Shown one piece after another: positions 5,567-8,803 of a stretch of 8,803 nucleotides of DNA; the first letter of the stretch is position 1; every line of letters begins with the position of its first letter. The DNA comes from Nitrospira sp. UBA2083 (lineage in GTDB: Bacteria > Nitrospirota > Nitrospiria > Nitrospirales > Nitrospiraceae). Below the pieces are notes generated by a model. The model was given only the letters and a program-made list of their open reading frames with translations, made no database searches and was not told the DNA's origin. Location of the stretch: contig DCZN01000102.1 in NCBI GenBank assembly GCA_002331625.1, positions 1-8,803 of the forward strand. Direction: 5' to 3'. The position numbers were made by a program, and so were the translations under genes.

Positions 5567-5791
5567 ATGACGGATTGTGGATGGATGCCCATGATGGGAC
5601 CGGGTCTGCTGTTGATGGTGCTGTTCTGGGTGTTTGTGATCGTCGGCGTCGTCTACCTCGTCCGATGGTTGATGGGGCAAGGAATAGCCGGCCGGCCTGA
5701 ATCAAGCCTCGATATCCTCAAAAAACGGTATGCCCGTGGTGAAATCAACAAGCAAGAGTTTGAGGAAATGCGACAGGACTTGCAGGTCTAG
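5567..5791 (+). CDS. small membrane protein with C-terminal SHOCT domain
   Basis: A 74-residue protein. A short N-terminal stretch (MTDCGWMPMMGPG) is followed by one membrane helix (about residues 14-34, LLLMVLFWVFVIVGVVYLVRW). The C-terminal part (about 47-74, DILKKRYARGEINKQEFEEMRQDL) is a SHOCT domain, a short two-helix module common at the ends of small bacterial membrane proteins; its function is not established. Start has GGGAGGTGAAGG just upstream. It comes 43 nt after merA and 59 nt before the DsrE-like gene, in the same direction. Proteins of this type often accompany heavy-metal genes, but nothing in the sequence shows a metal-binding role beyond a Met/Cys-containing N-terminus. Confidence 0.85.
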   Translation: MTDCGWMPMMGPGLLLMVLFWVFVIVGVVYLVRWLMGQGIAGRPESSLDILKKRYARGEINKQEFEEMRQDLQV

Positions 5792-5850
5792 GTATATCTT
5801 TTCGGCGCAGCGCAGACGGAAATTTTCTTTCAACAAGGAGGTCGCAAATC

Positions 5851-6390
5851 ATGTGGCGCACGATCAGCAGTTTAGTATTTCTTGCCGTCATTACTTTGTT
5901 TACACCCAACTTCGTCCAAGCGCAACAGGCAACGCCGGCGCGAATCCTGATCCACATGAAAACGTCGCTCACGCTGGACGATGCTCAGATCTGCGCGGTG
6001 CCGAATGTGGCCTGGGCGGCGGTCAAGGCGGGCTACGCGGTCACGATTCTGGTGGATGCGAGCGCCGTGACGTCAGTGACAAAGGGCTTTGGTTGGTTCA
6101 GAGGGTTGATTGGATCTGACTCAACAGCGCTCGATCGTGCGGGGCTACCGGAGCGGGAACGGCAGAGTTTGTCGGAGCAAATGGGCATTCCGCTCGAACA
6201 GGTGCCGCACAACTACGGCGAGTACTTTGATGTTCTAAAGAACAAGCTGGGCGTTGAAATCTACGGAAATCAGACGATGATGCTGCTCTACAAGATCGAT
6301 CCGGCGCGAGTTGCCTCTTCAGTGACCCCCGTTCCACTGACCAAGATGGTGGAGTTGTTCGCATCCGCTGACCGAGTGATCGTTTATTAG
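5851..6390 (+). CDS. secreted DsrE/DsrF-like family protein
   Basis: A 179-residue protein with a signal peptide (residues 1-24, cleavage near VQA-QQ), so probably periplasmic. The mature part resembles the DsrE-like fold: a first strand ARILIHMKTS, a helix with a single cysteine (ICAVPNVAWAAVKAGY, Cys48), a second strand AVTILVDASAV, and later a segment ending ADRVIVY. In cytoplasmic DsrE/TusD proteins a cysteine near this place carries sulfur; whether Cys48 does so here is unknown. Start ATG 5851 follows AAGGAGG (5835-5841). It is co-directional with merA and the SHOCT gene and lies upstream of the efflux unit. Its substrate and its link to mercury are not known. Confidence 0.75.
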   Translation: MWRTISSLVFLAVITLFTPNFVQAQQATPARILIHMKTSLTLDDAQICAVPNVAWAAVKAGYAVTILVDASAVTSVTKGFGWFRGLIGSDSTALDRAGLPERERQSLSEQMGIPLEQVPHNYGEYFDVLKNKLGVEIYGNQTMMLLYKIDPARVASSVTPVPLTKMVELFASADRVIVY

Positions 6391-6398
6391 AGATACCG

Positions 6399-6428
6399 TT
6401 GACGCTTGACCTGGACGAGGGATAGACT
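6399..6428 (+). promoter_or_regulatory. possible sigma-70 promoter of the efflux unit
   Basis: TTGACG (6399-6404) and TAGACT (6423-6428) are spaced by 18 bp and lie just after the DsrE-like gene stop. The -35 matches five of six consensus bases and the -10 four of six. Transcription would begin near 6435, right at the ATG of the following gene (6436), which has no Shine-Dalgarno at the normal distance. This would give an almost leaderless message. No MerR/CueR-type dyad is visible in the spacer. Confidence 0.4.
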
Positions 6429-6435
6429 GACGCTA

Positions 6436-6810
6436 ATGCGATTAGGTTCCTATCAATCCCGATCATTTCTTGCCGCAACGATCGTGGTGTTTCTGCTGGC
6501 GTTCAGTTTCAATGCGTACGCCTGTCTCCTGCCGTTGTCGGGGACCACCGATGCCACGATGACAAACGGCTGTTCAACTCCCGGGGAGCAGCCGGTTCGG
6601 CAGTTGTGCGATGCCTTCAAAATTCTGGGGGTGGAGTCCTCTCCACAGTCGTCTTCCGTGCACATGAACCATCATTGGCCGGCAGACCATGCGTTGCCTA
6701 CGCTTCCAACGGTGAGCCGCCAGTTCCAGCATATCTTCCACTCATATCAGTCTCTCGAATCGAGTTCTCCTCCTCATCAGTCTCTCACGAGCACAGTGCT
6801 TCGTATCTGA
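6436..6810 (+). CDS. small secreted hypothetical protein with Cys and His residues
   Basis: A 124-residue protein that I do not recognise. Residues about 11-29 are hydrophobic (FLAATIVVFLLAFSFNAYA), a signal peptide likely cut just before Cys30; the preceding AYA does not match a strong lipobox. The mature part has Cys30, two further cysteines in NGCSTPGEQPVRQLC, a conserved-looking DAFKILGVESSPQ stretch, and histidines (HMNHHWPADH). The tail is rich in Ser, Pro and Gln. Such residues could bind metal, but that is inference. A longer form from TTG 6406 would begin inside the predicted promoter and was not chosen. It stands directly upstream of the TolC-type and CusB-type genes, so a periplasmic accessory role in metal efflux is plausible. 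The missing Shine-Dalgarno makes the exact start uncertain. Confidence 0.6.
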   Translation: MRLGSYQSRSFLAATIVVFLLAFSFNAYACLLPLSGTTDATMTNGCSTPGEQPVRQLCDAFKILGVESSPQSSSVHMNHHWPADHALPTLPTVSRQFQHIFHSYQSLESSSPPHQSLTSTVLRI

Positions 6811-6853
6811 TCTCTCCGGTTCTTCCTTCTACCGTTTCATCATCGCATGATCT

Positions 6854-6876
6854 GTCCAGCACTGGACCTTGGTCCA
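6854..6876 (+). promoter_or_regulatory. two overlapping, mutually exclusive hairpins upstream of the TolC-type gene
   Basis: The central segment CTGGACC (6862-6868) can pair with GTCCAG upstream (6854-6859) or with GGTCCA downstream (6871-6876), but not with both at once. Allowing tetraloops, each stem has 5 bp (loops GCAC and CTTG). The pair lies in the 148-nt gap after the hypothetical gene, about 80 nt before the TolC-type start. The rest of the gap has no gene and no T-tract terminator; it ends in the GGGGAGG ribosome-binding site (6944-6950). A regulatory role is possible but unproven. Confidence 0.35.
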
Positions 6877-6958
6877 TCCCGTCGCTTCTTCTGTAGCAAG
6901 ACGGGGTCCGAGATCCGCGACAGGCGTGGGCAGGAAAGCTCTTGGGGAGGACCATCCC

Positions 6959-8245
6959 ATGACTCGATCAATTTGGGTGTTGTTTGCCATAACAGGTGTG
7001 ATCCTGACCGTCGGGACAGGTGGGCGCTATGTCGCTCATGCCGTCGAGCAAGGCGCACGACCGTCCTTGGTGTTACTGGATTTGATCCATGAAGCCCTGG
7101 CGAGAAATCCAGAACTTGTGGCGGCGCGCAAGCAATGGGAAGCTGCCACGAATCGGATTGCCCAGGCCCGGTCGCTGGACGACCCCACCCTGTCAGTCCA
7201 CTTGTGGAATTTCCCGCAGACCTTCAACGTCACGCAGACGGGCAACACGATCTTCGGTTTTTCGCAGAATCTCCCATTCCCCGGCAAACTCGCGCTCAAA
7301 GGCGACGTGGCAAGCCGTTCGGCCGACATGACCGCGCAGGCGATCCGTGCGAAGGAACGAGAACTGGTCGCCCGCCTGAAGCAGGCTTACTACGATCTGT
7401 TTCTCGCGCAGAAAGCGGTTCAGATTCATCATGAACAGGTGGAGCTGGTCAGACAATTCGCAGAGATTGCCAACGCGAAGTTCCGTGCAGGGAAAGGAAG
7501 CCAGGCCGATGTCCTCAAGGCCCACGTCGAACTGTCCCTGCTCCACCAGCAGCTTCCTGTCCTGGAACAGCGCCGCGAAACCGCCGAAGCGTTGCTGAAT
7601 ACGCTCTTGGATCGGGATCCTGCATCACCTTTGGGGATTGCTCCAGAGCCGTCTCAGAAGCCGTTCGACAAGACCATCAAGGAACTGCACCGCCTCGCGC
7701 TGAACGACAGGCCGGAGCTGAAAGTCGCTGAACTGACGGTACAACGGAACGAGCAGTCCCACGAGCTGGCCCAGCGTCAGTACTACCCGGACTTCAATGT
7801 GACGTTTCAGCGCTTCCAGAACTTTCAGGCCAACGACGGATTCGGCGCCTACGTGGCAATGAGCATCCCATTCGCGTTCTGGACCAAGCCGAAGTATGAC
7901 GCAGGCGTGCAGGAAGCCGCGGCAGCGGTCTCGGCCGCGCGGGCGCAACAGCATACGGTAGAAAACCTGACTCGGTTTCAGATCAACGATCTCTTGGCCA
8001 AAGTCCGGGCAAGTGAACAGGTTGCCCAGTTGTATCACACGACGATCCTGCCCCAGGCCCTGCAGAGCCTTGAAGCAGCGCGTTCGGGGTATCGTGTGGG
8101 AAAGGGAGGGTTCCTGGATCTCATTGATACTCAGCGGGCCTGGCGGGGATTTCAGTTTGAGTACTACCAAGCGCTGGTCGAGCGGGAACATCGTCTCGCG
8201 GAACTTGAACAAGTGATCGGAACTGATCTGAAAGAAAACAGCTAA
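6959..8245 (+). CDS. TolC-family outer-membrane efflux protein (CusC/CzcC type)
   Basis: A 428-residue protein of the outer-membrane factor family, which forms trimeric channels joined to RND or other pumps. A signal peptide covers residues 1 to about 28 (MTRSIWVLFAITGV...AHA). Two repeats of long helices follow: LLDLIHEALARNPELVAARKQ opens the first, and KELHRLALNDRPELKVAE the second, as expected for the internal duplication of this family. FSQNLPFPGKL and AMSIPFAFWTKPKYDAGVQEA mark the usual outer-membrane strands, and YRVGKGGFLDLIDTQRAW marks a conserved C-terminal helix. The start at 6959 has GGGGAGG at 6944-6950; the upstream in-frame extension to 6869 crosses the hairpin region and lacks a signal peptide. 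The adaptor gene starts 17 nt after its stop, so both form one unit. Confidence 0.92.
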   Translation: MTRSIWVLFAITGVILTVGTGGRYVAHAVEQGARPSLVLLDLIHEALARNPELVAARKQWEAATNRIAQARSLDDPTLSVHLWNFPQTFNVTQTGNTIFGFSQNLPFPGKLALKGDVASRSADMTAQAIRAKERELVARLKQAYYDLFLAQKAVQIHHEQVELVRQFAEIANAKFRAGKGSQADVLKAHVELSLLHQQLPVLEQRRETAEALLNTLLDRDPASPLGIAPEPSQKPFDKTIKELHRLALNDRPELKVAELTVQRNEQSHELAQRQYYPDFNVTFQRFQNFQANDGFGAYVAMSIPFAFWTKPKYDAGVQEAAAAVSAARAQQHTVENLTRFQINDLLAKVRASEQVAQLYHTTILPQALQSLEAARSGYRVGKGGFLDLIDTQRAWRGFQFEYYQALVEREHRLAELEQVIGTDLKENS

Positions 8246-8262
8246 ACAGGGAGGACAAGACC

Positions 8263-8803
8263 ATGAGCCAAAACATCGGCAGAAACAGTCTTGTTGTCGG
8301 TGTCGCAGTAGCCAGCCTGTTCGTCGGAGTCGTCGCCGGGTTCTTCGCCGCGCATCGGACGATGAACGATATGTTGGGGATAAAGGGAAGTGGGGAGATG
8401 AAGGGCCATGAGATGGAAGATATGTCCATGAAGGGGATGTCGATGGAAGGCGCAACGCCCACGAGAGACTTGGAACCGATGCCAGGCATGTCCGACGCTC
8501 CGTCCGGGGCTGTGGCTGTTCCGGCTGTGGCGAGACAGTTGATCGGCGTCCGCAGTGCTCCGGTGAGCTACGCGACATTGGAGCAAGAGATTCGCACGGT
8601 CGGGACGGTCGACTACGATGAACGTGGGTTTACTCAAGTCACTCTCAAAATTTCAGGATGGATCCGCAAGGTCTTTGTTGATTCGATCGGTCGGCCGGTG
8701 CGCAAGGGCGAACCGCTCTTTACCATCTACTCGCCAGATCTCCTTACAACCCAGGAGGAATACCTGTTGGCAGTCAGGACGCAGGCTCAATTGGCTGCCA
8801 GTC
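8263..8803 (+). CDS. CusB-type RND efflux periplasmic adaptor, 5' part only
   Basis: The first 180 residues are in the window; the gene runs off the right edge. Residues about 9-30 form one N-terminal hydrophobic segment (membrane anchor or signal). Residues 34-76 contain ten methionines and His49 (EMKGHEMEDMSMKGMSMEG), a methionine-rich leader like the Cu(I)/Ag(I) ligands of CusB. From about residue 86 the membrane-fusion-protein fold begins: VGTVDYDER, SGWIRKVFVD, and the CusB-like GRPVRKGEPLFTIYSPDLLTTQEEYLLA (about 143-170), which is the lipoyl/barrel-sandwich half leading into the hairpin. GGGAGG precedes the ATG. It would link an RND pump (outside the window) to the upstream TolC-type channel. 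Copper/silver specificity is inferred from the Met-rich leader; divalent-metal export cannot be excluded. Confidence 0.9.
   Translation, partial: MSQNIGRNSLVVGVAVASLFVGVVAGFFAAHRTMNDMLGIKGSGEMKGHEMEDMSMKGMSMEGATPTRDLEPMPGMSDAPSGAVAVPAVARQLIGVRSAPVSYATLEQEIRTVGTVDYDERGFTQVTLKISGWIRKVFVDSIGRPVRKGEPLFTIYSPDLLTTQEEYLLAVRTQAQLAAS

Noticed and set aside
7625..8578. 317-residue minus-strand open frame opposite the TolC-type and adaptor genes
   Set aside because: It is antisense to two well-supported genes and its translation is Arg/Ser/Pro-rich low-complexity sequence without a known fold.
1..8803. transposon ends, transposase or resolvase genes, integron sites, CRISPR repeats, tRNA or rRNA genes
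   Set aside because: mer operons are often on transposons, so these were looked for, but no terminal inverted repeats, mobility genes, repeat arrays or structural RNA genes were seen within the window.

Overview
The window is a chromosome-type or plasmid-type mercury-resistance (mer) locus from a Gram-negative bacterium. An outer-membrane channel of the TolC family, a periplasmic RND adaptor and a secreted MerP show a two-membrane cell. Shine-Dalgarno sites are strong and coding sequence is GC-rich. The gene set (co-directional merR, MerF, a CopZ-like iron-sulfur protein, SHOCT and DsrE proteins, ArsM-like methyltransferase) reminds me of Nitrospirota or similar environmental lineages. That placement is an impression, not a demonstrated fact.

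Layout. Positions 1-352 (minus strand) hold the 5' part of an ArsM-like SAM methyltransferase that runs off the left edge. Positions 353-630 are the divergent control region. It contains a convincing MerR-type promoter/operator (583-614) that reads rightward into merR itself, so merR is the first gene of the operon it controls. From 631 to 3734 there is a tight series: merR, a Cys-rich thioredoxin-fold protein overlapping merR by 26 nt, merF, a CopZ-type Zn/[2Fe-2S] protein without an HMA domain, a fused MerB-MerT protein (organomercurial lyase joined to a mercuric-ion membrane transporter), and a merP with a C-terminal extension. Positions 3735-4113 separate merP from merA and hold a decayed carboxymuconolactone-decarboxylase (AhpD-like) gene. 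merA (4114-5523) is the core mercuric reductase without the N-terminal HMA domain. It is followed by a small SHOCT membrane protein and a secreted DsrE-like protein.

From about 6399 a second unit seems to begin: a possible sigma-70 promoter, a small secreted Cys/His-containing protein of unknown function, a TolC/CusC-type outer-membrane factor, and the start of a CusB-type periplasmic adaptor with a methionine-rich leader, which runs off the right edge. This part looks like a Cu(I)/Ag(I)-type RND efflux system rather than part of mercury detoxification.

How the genes work together (family knowledge plus inference): MerP collects Hg(II) in the periplasm and hands it to the MerT domain or MerF. 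The MerB domain, tethered on the cytoplasmic side of the MerT domain, cleaves carbon-mercury bonds of organomercurials. MerA reduces Hg(II) to Hg(0) with NADPH. MerR senses Hg(II) and switches the operon on. The thioredoxin-like and CopZ-like proteins supply extra thiols and redox centres whose exact role here is not known. The most unusual items are the MerB-MerT fusion, the CopZ-like protein inside a mer operon, and the relic gene between merP and merA.
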